Shown: positions 1 through 8,547 of the stretch, piece after piece | Numbering within the stretch: position 1 is the first letter of the stretch | Layout: every line of letters begins with the position of its first letter | NCBI RefSeq assembly: GCF_030817415.1 | Contig: NZ_JAUSZI010000002.1 | Span: 1,674,001-1,738,000 of the forward strand | DNA from: Streptomyces umbrinus | GTDB taxonomy: Bacteria; Actinomycetota; Actinomycetes; Streptomycetales; Streptomycetaceae | Direction of reading: 5' to 3' | Length of the DNA: 64,000 nt | Program-made: the position numbers and the translations under genes | The notes under the pieces: generated by a model | Seen by the model: the letters and a program-made list of their open reading frames with translations, nothing else | What the model was told of the DNA's origin: nothing | Database searches by the model: none

Positions 1-882
1 CAGTTCCAGCAGCTCCAGTACTTCGTGGCCGTCGCCGAGACGCGGCACTTCACCCGGGCCGCCGATCTGGTCCATGTCGCTCAGCCGTCGCTCTCCCAGC
101 AGATCAAGGCTCTGGAGCGGGAGTTGGGCGCCGATCTCTTTCTCCGGGCCCGCGGGAACATCACGCTCACGGACGCGGGCGAGGCGCTGCTGCCGCTGGC
201 CCGCCGCATCCTGGCCGACGCGGACACGGCTCGGCACGAGGTCCAGGAGCTGGCCCAGCTGCGCAGCGGGCGGGTCCGGCTGGGCGCGACGCCGAGCCTG
301 TGCACGGGCCTGCTGCCGGATGTGCTGCGCGCCTTCCATGACCGGTATCCCGGCATCCGGCTGCTGATCGAGGAGGGCGGCTCGCACGATCTCGTACGGG
401 AGCTAGCGCGCGGGGCGCTCGATCTCGCCCTCGTGGTGCTGCCGCTGCCCACGCCGTCGCCCGCTCTGACCACGGTGGAGGTGCTGCGGGAGGACCTGGT
501 GGTGGTGTCGTCGCCGGACGCGTCGGCGCCGGGGGGCGGGCGGCGGTCCGTGCGGGTTTCCGACCTGGAGGGTGAGCGGCTGGTGATGTTCCGGCACGGG
601 TACGACTTGCGGGAGCTGACGGTTGCCGCGTGTCGCTCCGCGGGGTTCGAGCCGGATTTCGCGGTGGAGGGTGGGGAGATGGACGCGGTGTTGGGGTTCG
701 TCCGGGCGGGGCTGGGGGTGGCTGTGGTGCCGCGGATGGTCGCTGCGCGGACCGGGCGGGGGTTGCGGGTCACCCCGCTCGCCCGGCCCGGGCTGGCTCG
801 GACCATCGCGCTGGCGCACCGCAGCGATGTGGCTCCGCCTCGGGCGGCTCGGGAGCTCCAGCGGATGCTGTTGGAGCGGTGA
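1..882 (+). CDS. LysR-family transcriptional regulator (5' end cut by window edge)
   Basis: The reading frame is open from base 1, so only the start codon and perhaps a residue or two are missing. The first ~60 residues form the LysR winged helix-turn-helix (FTRAADLVHVAQPSLSQQIK is the recognition region). A short linker helix follows, then a periplasmic-binding-like effector domain beginning near VRLGATPSLC. About 293 residues remain, typical for the family (~300). LysR proteins are cytoplasmic DNA-binding regulators that usually control a divergent neighbour. That neighbour, and hence the target and effector, lies outside the window. The gene ends in a repeat-rich region that probably terminates transcription. 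Confidence 0.93.
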   Translation, partial: QFQQLQYFVAVAETRHFTRAADLVHVAQPSLSQQIKALERELGADLFLRARGNITLTDAGEALLPLARRILADADTARHEVQELAQLRSGRVRLGATPSLCTGLLPDVLRAFHDRYPGIRLLIEEGGSHDLVRELARGALDLALVVLPLPTPSPALTTVEVLREDLVVVSSPDASAPGGGRRSVRVSDLEGERLVMFRHGYDLRELTVAACRSAGFEPDFAVEGGEMDAVLGFVRAGLGVAVVPRMVAARTGRGLRVTPLARPGLARTIALAHRSDVAPPRAARELQRMLLER

Positions 883-1180
883 GGCTCCGCCGGGGGGCCG
901 TGCCCGGGACCGCCGTTTTGGTGGAGCGCCGTTTTTGGGTGCGCGTTCATTGTGGCTGAGCGCGCAGTTCCCCGCGCCCCTGGGTGGGTGGGGGTCGGCG
1001 TGGCGCCTTGGGTGCGGGTGCATCGTGGCTGAGCGCGCAGTTCCCCGCGCCCCTGAAAGCGGGGCTGCGCCCCTGGCTTTTCGCCTTTAGGGGCGCGGGG
1101 AACTGCGCGACCAGCCAGAACGGAGCCGCACCCAAAAACGGCGCTCCACCAAAACGGCGGCCCCGCGGAGCGCTCCGCGC
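883..1180. repeat. Intergenic region with three copies of the dispersed GCGCAGTTCCCCGCGCCCCT element
   Basis: No gene is seen here. The convergent 3' ends of the LysR gene and the GGDEF/EAL gene are separated by three copies of the element. Two are direct (962-981, 1035-1054), each preceded by GTGGCTGAGC, and one is inverted (1089-1108). The second and third can pair into a long hairpin with GC-rich internal stems, a plausible bidirectional terminator. A further short inverted match involves GGAGCGCCGTTTTTGG near 922-937 and CCAAAAACGGCGCTCC near 1132-1147. Confidence 0.75.
1035..1108. terminator. Repeat-derived long hairpin between convergent genes
   Basis: The arms GCGCAGTTCCCCGCGCCCCT (1035-1054) and its exact reverse complement (1089-1108) enclose a second stem (GGGGCTGCGCCCC). 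The position between two converging genes suggests a bidirectional terminator. No long T-tract is present, which is normal for actinobacterial hairpin terminators. Confidence 0.55.
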
Positions 1181-3316
1181 TCAACCCGTCGCGTCCACCA
1201 GCGCCAGCTCGTGGAGGCGGTCCGGGGGTCCCGGGCGGGCGTAGTACCAGCCCTGGGCCGTGTCGCAGCCCAGTATGCGGAGTTGTTCGGCCTGGGCCGC
1301 TGTTTCGACGCCCTCGACCGTGACCGCGAGGTCCAGGCTGTGGGCCAGAGTAACGATCCCTTCGACGATCTTGAGGTCGACGGGATCGGCGGGGAACTGC
1401 TGCATGCCCTGGGTGAAGGAACGGTCCAGCTTGAGGATGCTCACCGGGAGACGACGCAGGTTGGCGAGGTTCGAATAGCCCGTGCCGAAGTCGTCGAGGG
1501 CGATGTCGACGCCCATCTCGGCGAGCCGGCGCAGCGGCTTGAGCAGGTCGTCGTCGGCGCCGATCAGGGCGGACTCGGTGACCTCCAGGCAGAGCGAGGA
1601 CGGGTCGAGCCCGATGCGCTCCAGAATGTCGACGGTGTCGGCGACCAGACCGGGATGGGTCAGCTGGCAGGGCGAGAGGTTCACGTTGATGCGCAGCGGC
1701 CCCGCGTCGGCGTGACGTTCCTGCCACTCGCGGGCCTGGCGGACCGACTGCTCAAGCACCCAGCGGCCGAGCGGCACGATCAGGCCGGTGTGCTCGGCGA
1801 GCGGGATGAACCGGTCGGGTCCGAGCACGCCGTGCTGCGGATGCAGCCAGCGCACGAGCGCCTCGGCGCCGCGCACACTGCCGTCGCCGAGGCGGACGAG
1901 CGGCTGGTACTCGATGAAGAACTCGTTCCGGTCCAGGGCCGCGGGCAGCGCCGTGGTGAGCCCGTGCCGGGTGATGGCACGGGCATCGGCCTCGGGGTCG
2001 GCGAGCTCGTATCGGTTGCCGCCCGCCGACTTGGCGCGGTACATCGTGATGTCGGCGCTGCGCAGCACCTCGGCCGGGCCGCGCTCGCCCGCCGGGCCCT
2101 CGACGATGCCGATGCTGCCCCGGACGGTCAGTTCCCTGCCGTCGATGCGCACCGGTGTGATCAGGGCGTTCATGATGCGGTCGGCGAGCGCGTCGACCTC
2201 GCTCTCGGTGTCGGGCCCGGTCGTCAGGGCGACGAACTCGTCGCCGCCGAGCCGGGCGACCATCTCGCCGGGCGCGGTCGCGCAGGACTGCAACCGGTCG
2301 GCGACCTCGACGAGCAGCCGGTCGCCGGCCGCGTGCCCGAGGCTGTCGTTGATGGTCTTGAAGCCGTCGAGATCGAGGTAGCAGAGACCGAAGCGCATGC
2401 CGTCGCCCGCCGCGAGCGCCTTGTCGAGCCGCTCGAAGAACAGCGTCCGGTTGGGCAGTCCGGTGAGCGCGTCGTGCGTGGCCTCGTACCGCAGCCGCAG
2501 GTTGAGCAGCCGCCGCTCGGTGGTGTCCTCCATGAGGGCGAGCTGGAACTGGGGCCGGCCGTCCGCGTCACGCAGCAGGGAGACGGTGAGGTTGGTCCAC
2601 AGAACCGTTCCGTCGGGCCGGTAGAAGGCCTTCTCCACGTGGTAGTGCTCGCGGTCGCCGCGCACCAGCTCCTCGTAGAGCCGCCACACCTGGGGGGCGT
2701 CCTCGGGGTGGGTCCACTCGGTGACGTTGCGGCCGCGCATCAGCTGCTCGGTGCCGCCGAACATACGCAGCAGGGCGTTGTTCACCTGAAGGATGTTGCC
2801 GTCGAGGTCGGCGACGCCGATGCCTATCGCGGCGCCCTCGAAGACCGCGCGGAAGCGTGCCTCGGTGGCGTGCAGTGCGTCGGCCACCACGCCCTGGGCC
2901 TGGAGGGCGGCGCGTGCTATGGACTCCTGCTCGGCCAGCGTCCGTTCGCGCAGCGCGTGCGCGAACCCGGCGGCCATGGCGTGCTGCAGGCGCGCCGAGC
3001 GGGTGCGCAGGGCCTCCTGGGACCCGTCGCCGCCGCAGTAGAGCACCAGATAGGCGTCGACGCAGTCGAGTGTGCGGCTGAGTGCCTCGGGTTCGGTGCA
3101 GTGCGCGTCGATGAGCGCGGCACCGACGGCCTGGCCCTCGGCCGCCTCGAACGTCCTGGCCCGCAGCGCCTCGCTGAGCCGCCGGGCGAGCGGCACCAGG
3201 CGCTGCTCGAACTCCGGCCTGGTCAGCGACGTCGCGGTCGCCGGGAACACGGCCCGGCTCCAGATCGTCGCGAACCTGCGCAGTCTGTCCTCCGGCCCGT
3301 CCGGCTCGGCGGTCAC
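1181..3316 (-). CDS. PAS-GGDEF-EAL cyclic-di-GMP turnover protein
   Basis: The 711-residue protein has a helical N-terminal segment (~1-140) and a PAS domain (~150-270). A GGDEF diguanylate cyclase domain follows with an intact RLGGDEF motif (~355-361), then an EAL phosphodiesterase domain with EALVRW (~485) and DDFGTGYSN. It is predicted to make or break the second messenger cyclic di-GMP, which controls development in Streptomyces. No membrane segment is seen, so it is probably cytosolic and senses through PAS. The GTG start overlaps the stop of the upstream methyltransferase gene as GTGA, indicating translational coupling. The frame stays open much further upstream, but that part reads over the methyltransferase gene and is a shadow. 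Which activity dominates cannot be told from sequence. Confidence 0.92.
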   Translation of the reverse strand: MTAEPDGPEDRLRRFATIWSRAVFPATATSLTRPEFEQRLVPLARRLSEALRARTFEAAEGQAVGAALIDAHCTEPEALSRTLDCVDAYLVLYCGGDGSQEALRTRSARLQHAMAAGFAHALRERTLAEQESIARAALQAQGVVADALHATEARFRAVFEGAAIGIGVADLDGNILQVNNALLRMFGGTEQLMRGRNVTEWTHPEDAPQVWRLYEELVRGDREHYHVEKAFYRPDGTVLWTNLTVSLLRDADGRPQFQLALMEDTTERRLLNLRLRYEATHDALTGLPNRTLFFERLDKALAAGDGMRFGLCYLDLDGFKTINDSLGHAAGDRLLVEVADRLQSCATAPGEMVARLGGDEFVALTTGPDTESEVDALADRIMNALITPVRIDGRELTVRGSIGIVEGPAGERGPAEVLRSADITMYRAKSAGGNRYELADPEADARAITRHGLTTALPAALDRNEFFIEYQPLVRLGDGSVRGAEALVRWLHPQHGVLGPDRFIPLAEHTGLIVPLGRWVLEQSVRQAREWQERHADAGPLRINVNLSPCQLTHPGLVADTVDILERIGLDPSSLCLEVTESALIGADDDLLKPLRRLAEMGVDIALDDFGTGYSNLANLRRLPVSILKLDRSFTQGMQQFPADPVDLKIVEGIVTLAHSLDLAVTVEGVETAAQAEQLRILGCDTAQGWYYARPGPPDRLHELALVDATG

Positions 3317-4125
3317 GCCTTGCGCCCCACGCCCGCGAAACCCGAGTAGGAATAAGGATCCTCGTCCTCGGACGCCGAGTCGGGCCGCCATTTCGCCATC
3401 GGCACCAGTCCGGGTTCCACCATGTCGTACCCCTCGAAGAACCGCGCGACGTCCTCGCGCGAGCGCATGATCAGCGGGTTTCGGATGTCCTTGTAGACGT
3501 CGACGGCGCCCTCGGCCCGCTCCTGGGAGAGCGGGAGTCCCTCGTACGAGGCGTGCGAGACGACGAACAGGCTGCCGGGCGCAAGCGCGTCCCTCAGCTC
3601 TGCCACCGCCCCGTACGGGTCGTCCGCGTCCTCCACGAAGTGAAGTATGGCAACGAGAAGGAGTGCGACTGGCTGATTCAGGTCTATCAGGCGCTGAACC
3701 TGAGGACTCGCCAGGATCTCCTGGGGTTTGCGGAGGTCGGCGGCGACCACGTCCGCGTCCTCGTTCCCGGCCAGGACTGCCATGCTGTGGGCGACGGCGA
3801 CCGGGTCGTGGTCGACGTACATGACACGTGCGCCGGGGCGGGCACTCTGAGCCACCTCGTGGACGTTGCCGAAGGTGGGGATGCCCGAACCGATGTCGAG
3901 GAACTGGGAGATGCCCTCGTCGGCCGCGAAGCGCACGGCGCGGCGCAGGAACGCGCGGTTCGCCTGCATGATCTTGGGAAGTCCCGGCATGAACTCCATG
4001 GCCCGGCGCGCGGCTTCCCGGTCGACCTCGAAATTGTGCGATCCGCCCAGGTAGTAGTCGTAGACGCGGCTCACGCTTGGCACCGAGATGTCGATGCCAC
4101 GCGGGGCCCAGGCGGGACGCTCCAT
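3313..4125 (-). CDS. DUF574-type SAM-dependent methyltransferase
   Basis: The 270-residue protein matches the actinobacterial DUF574/Methyltransf_19 family: an N-terminal SVSRVYDYYLGGSHNFEVDR signature, then the SAM-binding loop FLDIGSGIPTFGNVHE (~75-90) and an acidic strand ending VMYVDHDP. The substrate is unknown for the family, and Streptomyces genomes carry many paralogues, often beside signalling genes. Here the stop codon overlaps the start of the PAS-GGDEF-EAL gene, so the two are made together and may act in one pathway. Position and composition fit native DNA. The family assignment is firm; the role is open. Confidence 0.9.
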   Translation of the reverse strand: MERPAWAPRGIDISVPSVSRVYDYYLGGSHNFEVDREAARRAMEFMPGLPKIMQANRAFLRRAVRFAADEGISQFLDIGSGIPTFGNVHEVAQSARPGARVMYVDHDPVAVAHSMAVLAGNEDADVVAADLRKPQEILASPQVQRLIDLNQPVALLLVAILHFVEDADDPYGAVAELRDALAPGSLFVVSHASYEGLPLSQERAEGAVDVYKDIRNPLIMRSREDVARFFEGYDMVEPGLVPMAKWRPDSASEDEDPYSYSGFAGVGRKA

Positions 4126-4594
4126 CTATCTCTCCAAGGCGTAGGCGATCCGGTGTTCGAGCTGAGGCTACTGATCGCCCGCCAAAGGAGCGAGTGGAAA
4201 CGGAAATTGACCGTCCGTTCCAGGTCACTGCCTCCGGCACGTGCCGAATTGACCGCCTTACGAAATCACACCGAAGCATTCCAAAGAGTTCCGGTAAAAC
4301 TGCGCAGCGTTACGAAGAAGCCCCGGAAAACCGTTCACGCGACCGGGTCCGGCCGGATGTGAAAAAGCCGCTTCGCCCCCTCCGTGCGGTGCGGAGGGGG
4401 CGAACCGGTGGTTGTGCACACGTTTTCCGAACTTTCGGCACTCTCCTTCTCTGTGCGTTCACGTTCTCTGTGCGTTCACAACCTTCCGCGCTTCGAACGT
4501 CGCCTCCCCTCCGCGCTTCGTGATCGGTGTGTCTCGGTGACCAACCTGGGGAAGTGGTCGTCTGCTTGGCTGCGTCGCGGTTGCTTCGGCCGGA
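4126..4594. other. 469-base intergenic region: promoter side, terminator hairpin and short tandem repeat
   Basis: No convincing gene is seen. The part near 4126-4330 is AT-richer than its surroundings and should carry the promoter of the methyltransferase/GGDEF pair. A strong hairpin lies at 4372-4404. Between 4447 and 4479 the 16-base sequence TTCTCTGTGCGTTCAC occurs twice with a one-base spacer. Just beyond, CCGCGCTTCG occurs twice (4488-4497 and 4510-4519). Confidence 0.6.
4372..4404 (-). terminator. Intrinsic terminator of the repeat lipoprotein gene
   Basis: TTCGCCCCCTCCG (4372-4384) and its perfect complement (4392-4404) form a 13-bp stem with a 7-base loop. Read on the minus strand the stem is followed by GCGGCTTTTTCAC, a five-T run. 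It sits downstream of the minus-strand lipoprotein gene and upstream of the methyltransferase, separating the two transcription units. Confidence 0.8.
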
Positions 4595-5593
4595 CTACTT
4601 CGGCTTGCCGAGCGGCTTGCCCTCCGGGGAGATGGCGTACCACGTGCCGCCGACGCCCTGGCCGTTGGTGTCACCGGGCTTCTTGTCGCCCGCGAAGGTG
4701 TAGAGCGGCCAGCAGTCGATGCTCTGCTGCTTCAGGCCGTCCGGACGGTTGTTGACGACGTATCCGCGCCGACCGTCGTTCTTGTTGTCGATGCCCTTGG
4801 TGTCGGCGGCGTCGACCGGCGCCACGACCGGCCACTTCTCCAGGCACTCGCCGACGCAGTTCGACTTCATCGGCCAGGGGACGTCCTTCTCGAACCGGTA
4901 GACCGTCATGCCGTTCTTGTCGACGACGACCTCACCGAGCTCGGGGTCGTTACGGGTCGACAGACCCGGCAGGTCCGCGGCTTCCGCGCTGCCGCCGGCC
5001 GCGGCCTCGCCGCCGCCCGAGGCCTTCTTGCCGTCGGGGGCCGTCGCGTACCAAGTGCCGCCCACACCCTGGCCCTTGGTGTCACCGGCCTTGGTGTCCT
5101 TCGCGAACCGGTACAGCGGCCAGCCCTCGTAGGTCAGCTGCTTGGAACCGTCGGTACGGGTGACCTCGCCGAGCAGGGTCTTGTCGACGCCGATCGGCGC
5201 GGTGGCGCCCGAAGCCGGAACCGGCGGCCAGGCAGTGGCGCAGTCGCCGTCACAGTTCGACTTCGGCGGCTCGGCAGTGTCCTTGTCGAAGCGGTAGAGC
5301 GTCATGCCCGCGCTGTCCGTGACAACCTCACCGAGCTTGTCGGTGTCCGCCACGGCAAGCTGTCCGGCGCTCTGCGTCTGGGTACCGGCGGCCGCACCGG
5401 CCGTGCCGGCACCGGCCCCGGTGCTCGGGCTGGCCGCGGCTCCCGCCGAACCGTAACCATTGGCCGCGGGCGCCGCGCCCACGTTCTGGCTGCCGGTCGA
5501 AGTGTCCGCCTTGTCCTGACCGCACGCCGTCGTCAGCACCAGCACTGCCGCAGCTGACGCTACGAGTGAGGCGCTCCGCCAGGAGGTCTTCAT
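4595..5593 (-). CDS. Lipoprotein with tandem secreted repeats (Lipoprotein_15 / COG4315 type)
   Basis: The 332-residue protein starts with a lipoprotein signal ending in lipobox LTTAC (Cys24). An Ala/Gly/Ser/Thr linker follows, then two copies of a double module. Each copy contains LGEVV-x-GMT-YRF, a cysteine pair (SNCDGDC, SNCVGEC), a tryptophan motif (EGWPLYRF, DCWPLYTF) and an ending VGGTWYA. These are the PF03640 secreted repeats of unknown function. In some bacteria such proteins sit with redox or membrane-stress genes; nothing here links it to one. The start has GGGAG 7 bases upstream. It is a monocistronic unit with its own terminator. The protein is likely anchored to the outer face of the membrane. 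Confidence 0.88.
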   Translation of the reverse strand: MKTSWRSASLVASAAAVLVLTTACGQDKADTSTGSQNVGAAPAANGYGSAGAAASPSTGAGAGTAGAAAGTQTQSAGQLAVADTDKLGEVVTDSAGMTLYRFDKDTAEPPKSNCDGDCATAWPPVPASGATAPIGVDKTLLGEVTRTDGSKQLTYEGWPLYRFAKDTKAGDTKGQGVGGTWYATAPDGKKASGGGEAAAGGSAEAADLPGLSTRNDPELGEVVVDKNGMTVYRFEKDVPWPMKSNCVGECLEKWPVVAPVDAADTKGIDNKNDGRRGYVVNNRPDGLKQQSIDCWPLYTFAGDKKPGDTNGQGVGGTWYAISPEGKPLGKPK

Positions 5594-5841
5594 TGGTAAC
5601 TCCCGCTGTCTGCTTAGGTGTTGCGGCGCTGATCCACACCGCGTATGGCCCTAGGTACGGGTGGGAGTGCGGTGAGTGTTCAAAGCGCGCACAAATTTCT
5701 TTCTGGTAACGCCCGGGAGCCCTGCTTTCGGTGGGGCGCGGGAGGCCTGTTCGGGCGCGTGACGGCAAGCGCGTGAGCCCCCTAGTCCCTCCTTCGGGGC
5801 AACCTGAGGCCACTCTCGCGCGCGCGAGCGCGTGGGGACCG

Positions 5842-6462
5842 ATGATCTCCGTCGTGCCTGGACCACTACGAACTCAGCCACGGACCGGATGCGCCCTCGT
5901 CATACGCCTGCTGATGCTGCTCGCTCTGACCTGGATCGCCGGTGGGGCGCCCGCTCCGGCGGCCGCCGACTCCTGCGCGTACGCCGCCACGGGGCCCGGC
6001 GGCAACGGCACGGTGGCGGTGGCCGTCGCGGGGACCTGCCCCACGCCGACACCGACACCGACGCCAACACCGACACCGCCCTGCCCGACTCCGGAACCGT
6101 CCCCTCCGCCGAAGTCCCCGCCCAAGCCGACTCCGACGCCCACCCCGACACCCGACCCGCCGCCTCCCCCACCGCGGCCTGCCCCCGACCCGCCGACCGT
6201 GCCGCCGCCCGCGCCCGCCCCACCACGGCCGGCGCCCGTCGTACCGCGCCCGGCGGCTCCCGTACCGGCCCCGAAGCCCACTCCGACACCGACGCCGACC
6301 CCCACCGTGCGTCCCAGCCCCTCGCCGACTCCGGTGAGTTATCCCCCGTACCGCACTCGGCCGCGCAAGGCGCCGCCCCGCGGCGGCCCGTCCCTGGTCT
6401 CGCTCACCCTGCTCATCACCGCGCCCGCGGTGTTCGCCGTCGCCGCGCTGCGCCCGCGCTGA
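5842..6462 (+). CDS. Secreted Pro/Thr-rich repeat protein with C-terminal hydrophobic segment
   Basis: About 206 residues from the ATG at 5842, the last in-frame start before the signal sequence; GTGGGGACC lies upstream. A hydrophobic signal (IRLLMLLALTWIAGG) and an AAA-type cleavage site are followed by a short domain with two cysteines. Next comes a ~130-residue region built of PTPTPT and PPPP runs, coded by CCGACACCGACG-like DNA repeats. A C-terminal hydrophobic stretch (SLTLLITAPAVFAVAALRPR) ends in arginines. The design is that of a wall-spanning stalk protein held by a C-terminal membrane segment. The next gene begins 17 bases downstream, so the two are probably co-transcribed. No known family is recognised and the exact start is uncertain. 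Confidence 0.7.
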   Translation: MISVVPGPLRTQPRTGCALVIRLLMLLALTWIAGGAPAPAAADSCAYAATGPGGNGTVAVAVAGTCPTPTPTPTPTPTPPCPTPEPSPPPKSPPKPTPTPTPTPDPPPPPPRPAPDPPTVPPPAPAPPRPAPVVPRPAAPVPAPKPTPTPTPTPTVRPSPSPTPVSYPPYRTRPRKAPPRGGPSLVSLTLLITAPAVFAVAALRPR

Positions 6463-6478
6463 CCCCTGGAGGAATCCT

Positions 6479-7243
6479 TTGTCGGAATGGCTTGTTCTCG
6501 CCCTCGCGATGGCGGCGGCCAGTGTCGTCGTCCTCATCGTCACCGTCGTGCGGCACCACACCGCCGCCGACGACGACGATCCGTCCGAGACTCCGGACGT
6601 GATCGAGTACATGACGATGATGATCGGCGTGGTGTACGCCATCGTGCTCGGCCTGGCCATCGCCGGTGTCTGGGAGGCGCGCGGCGTCGCCCAGGATCAC
6701 GTCCAGAACGAGGCGTACGCGCTGCACGAGATCTCCGAGCGCGTCCGGGTGTACCCGCCCGACGTGCGCGACCGCATCCGGGACGACGTCAACGACTATG
6801 TCGGCCACGTCGTCACCACCGAGTGGAAGGCCATGGCCGACGACGGCAAGGTCACCGACCGGGGGACCAAACTGCTGGCCAGGATCCGCAACGAGGTCAC
6901 CGACTACGAGCCGCGGACGGACTTCGAGGCCCAGGCCTACCAGCCGCTCCTCGACCAGGTCACCGCGGCGGACAACGCGCGCACGGCCCGCGCGGAGTCG
7001 ACAGCCCCGACGATGCCGGGCGTCGTGTGGTTCGGTCTGATCACCGGAGCCGTGGTCACCGTCGGGCTGATCTTCGCGCTGCAGATCCGCCGCACCCTGC
7101 GCGAGGTGATCCTGGCGGGCCTGTTCGCCGCTCTGATCGCCTTCCTGCTCTTCCTGATCTGGGACTTCGACGCTCCCTACAGCCGCGGGATCACGGCGAC
7201 CGCCGATCCGTTCCTGACGCTCTTCCCGAAGGCCGGTGAGTGA
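6479..7243 (+). CDS. DUF4239 (bestrophin-like) membrane protein
   Basis: The 254-residue protein has two N-terminal membrane segments (around 5-25 and 40-60) and a soluble helical middle with conserved ENEAYALHEI and Tyr/Pro residues. Two C-terminal membrane helices follow near 180-230. This is the layout of the DUF4239 family, distantly compared with bestrophin channels, with no proven bacterial role. Translation starts at TTG (6479) because GGAGG lies 7 bases before it and MSEWL begins the conserved region. It follows the Pro/Thr-rich protein gene closely, suggesting a shared transcript and a cell-surface role. Confidence 0.85.
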   Translation: MSEWLVLALAMAAASVVVLIVTVVRHHTAADDDDPSETPDVIEYMTMMIGVVYAIVLGLAIAGVWEARGVAQDHVQNEAYALHEISERVRVYPPDVRDRIRDDVNDYVGHVVTTEWKAMADDGKVTDRGTKLLARIRNEVTDYEPRTDFEAQAYQPLLDQVTAADNARTARAESTAPTMPGVVWFGLITGAVVTVGLIFALQIRRTLREVILAGLFAALIAFLLFLIWDFDAPYSRGITATADPFLTLFPKAGE

Positions 7244-7466
7244 CGGGGACCCTTACGAGCCGACGTCACCGGGGGACGGACGCCACGCCGGGCCCGTCCC
7301 CCGACCGCACGCATCCGATACCCGGTTCGGCCCACACGGTTGCCCCATTCGCGCGACAGCGATCGCGCCGGCGCCCGCACCTTCCTAGCGTTTCGATCAT
7401 CGAGGTGCATGTACGGCGCAGCGGAAAAGGTCCGCGGCTGCGCCTCGGGGACCCGGAGGACTCACC

Positions 7467-7988
7467 ATGCGCGCGATACGCGTCGCTTCGGCCGCACTGC
7501 TGGGCATGACCGCCCTGACCCTCACCGCACCCGTCGCCGCCGCCCGGGACGACGGCGAGCGCAACATCACCTCGTTCGGCTTCAACGTCTCGCCCACGAC
7601 CATCGCCGCGGGCGGGCGCGTCTCGCTGTCGGTCAACGGGTGCAAATCGGACACGAAGGTCTCCTCGGGCGTCTTCGACACGGTGACGATCCCCAAGGGA
7701 CAGGGCTCGGCCACGGCCACCGTCGACTGGGACGCCAAGCCCGGCGCGGTGTACGAGGTGACCTTCCAGTGCGGCAACGAGTCCGGCCACACGGACCTCA
7801 CCATCGCCACCGGCCGCCCGGACGACCCGACGCACACCCCCGTCCACCGGGGCGTCAAGGCGGGCGTCGGCGGCAGCGCGGGTGGCTTCGACCTGAGCGA
7901 GATCGGCCTCGGCGCCGCACTCATCGCGGGCTCGGTCGGCGCGGCGTACTACTGGTCGCGGCGGCGCACCGGCGAGCACGGCGGCTGA
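7467..7988 (+). CDS. Secreted Ig-like surface protein with C-terminal membrane anchor (paralogue of the gene at 8059)
   Basis: The 173-residue protein has a Sec signal (ALTLTAPVAAA), a ~100-residue beta-rich domain beginning NITSFGFNVSPTTIAAGGRV with two cysteines, and a Gly-rich linker. It ends with a hydrophobic helix and SRRRTGEHGG tail, the sorting-signal layout. No LPxTG-type motif precedes the helix. A similar protein is encoded convergently at 8059-8547: both share the SP-x-I-A-x-GG-x-(L/V)SV-x-(G/D)GC pattern. A class F sortase gene follows 0.9 kb on. It could be a non-canonical sortase substrate or simply membrane-anchored. GGAGG lies 6 bases before the ATG. Confidence 0.8.
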   Translation: MRAIRVASAALLGMTALTLTAPVAAARDDGERNITSFGFNVSPTTIAAGGRVSLSVNGCKSDTKVSSGVFDTVTIPKGQGSATATVDWDAKPGAVYEVTFQCGNESGHTDLTIATGRPDDPTHTPVHRGVKAGVGGSAGGFDLSEIGLGAALIAGSVGAAYYWSRRRTGEHGG

Positions 7989-8001
7989 CGCACCGCACGC
8001 A

Positions 8002-8056
8002 CCGGACAGCCCTTCGCACCGGACCCTGAAGGGTTCCGGGGCGAAGGGCTGTCCGG
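8002..8056. terminator. Bidirectional terminator between the convergent surface-protein paralogues
   Basis: CCGGACAGCCCTTCGC (8002-8017) pairs perfectly with 8041-8056. An inner stem (CCGGACCC with GGGTTCCGG, one bulge) continues into the loop, giving a very stable hairpin. It fills the 70-base gap between the two stop codons. Confidence 0.85.
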
Positions 8057-8058
8057 GC

Positions 8059-8547
8059 TCAGATCTTGTTCTCGGAGCGGCGGCGCATCCAGAACACCCC
8101 GCCGCCGATGAGGGCGAGGCCGACAAGGCCGCCGCCGATCGCGATGTCGGTCGGTGTGGCACCGGTGGTGCTGCTGCCGCCGAGACCGCCTTTCACACCG
8201 CCGATGACGGTGAAGGCCTGCGGCTTGGTGAGGGTCTTGCCGCTGCAGTGGACCGTGATGTCGTACGAACCGGGGTTGGCCGATCTGTTGATCGTGGCGC
8301 TCCCCTTCGCCGTCTCGTTGCCGCCGCCGTTGACCGACGTGAGAGTGGACTGCGGGAAGGCGGTCGACGTCATGGTGCCGCCGTGCGGGCAGCCGTCCAC
8401 GGTGACCGACAGCTGGCCGCCGCGGGCGATGACGCTGGGCATCGCGGTGATGTTGCTCGGGTTGTCCCAGGCCGCGGCCGTGGGAGCGGCGAGTCCGAGG
8501 GCGGCGAACGCCGCCGCAGAGACCGCCAGGGCACGATTGGTACGCAT
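8059..8547 (-). CDS. Secreted Ig-like surface protein with C-terminal membrane anchor
   Basis: The 162-residue protein has a Sec signal ending GLAAPTAAAW and a beta-rich domain with NITAMPSVIARGGQLSVTVDG and two cysteines. A Gly/Thr linker (STTGATPTD) and a hydrophobic helix follow, ending WMRRRSENKI. The start is the ATG at 8547, preceded by GGAGG; upstream in-frame codons add only an unlikely leader. It is a paralogue of the convergent neighbour at 7467, which suggests local duplication and inversion. The C-terminal anchor beside a sortase gene makes it a candidate sortase substrate, but no classic motif is present. The family is often annotated only as hypothetical. Confidence 0.8.
   Translation of the reverse strand: MRTNRALAVSAAAFAALGLAAPTAAAWDNPSNITAMPSVIARGGQLSVTVDGCPHGGTMTSTAFPQSTLTSVNGGGNETAKGSATINRSANPGSYDITVHCSGKTLTKPQAFTVIGGVKGGLGGSSTTGATPTDIAIGGGLVGLALIGGGVFWMRRRSENKI

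Noticed and set aside
1211..3349. 712-codon open frame on the plus strand opposite the GGDEF/EAL gene
   Set aside because: It is the antisense shadow of a gene with clear domains; the translated sequence is low-complexity with no family pattern, a normal result of high-GC codon bias.
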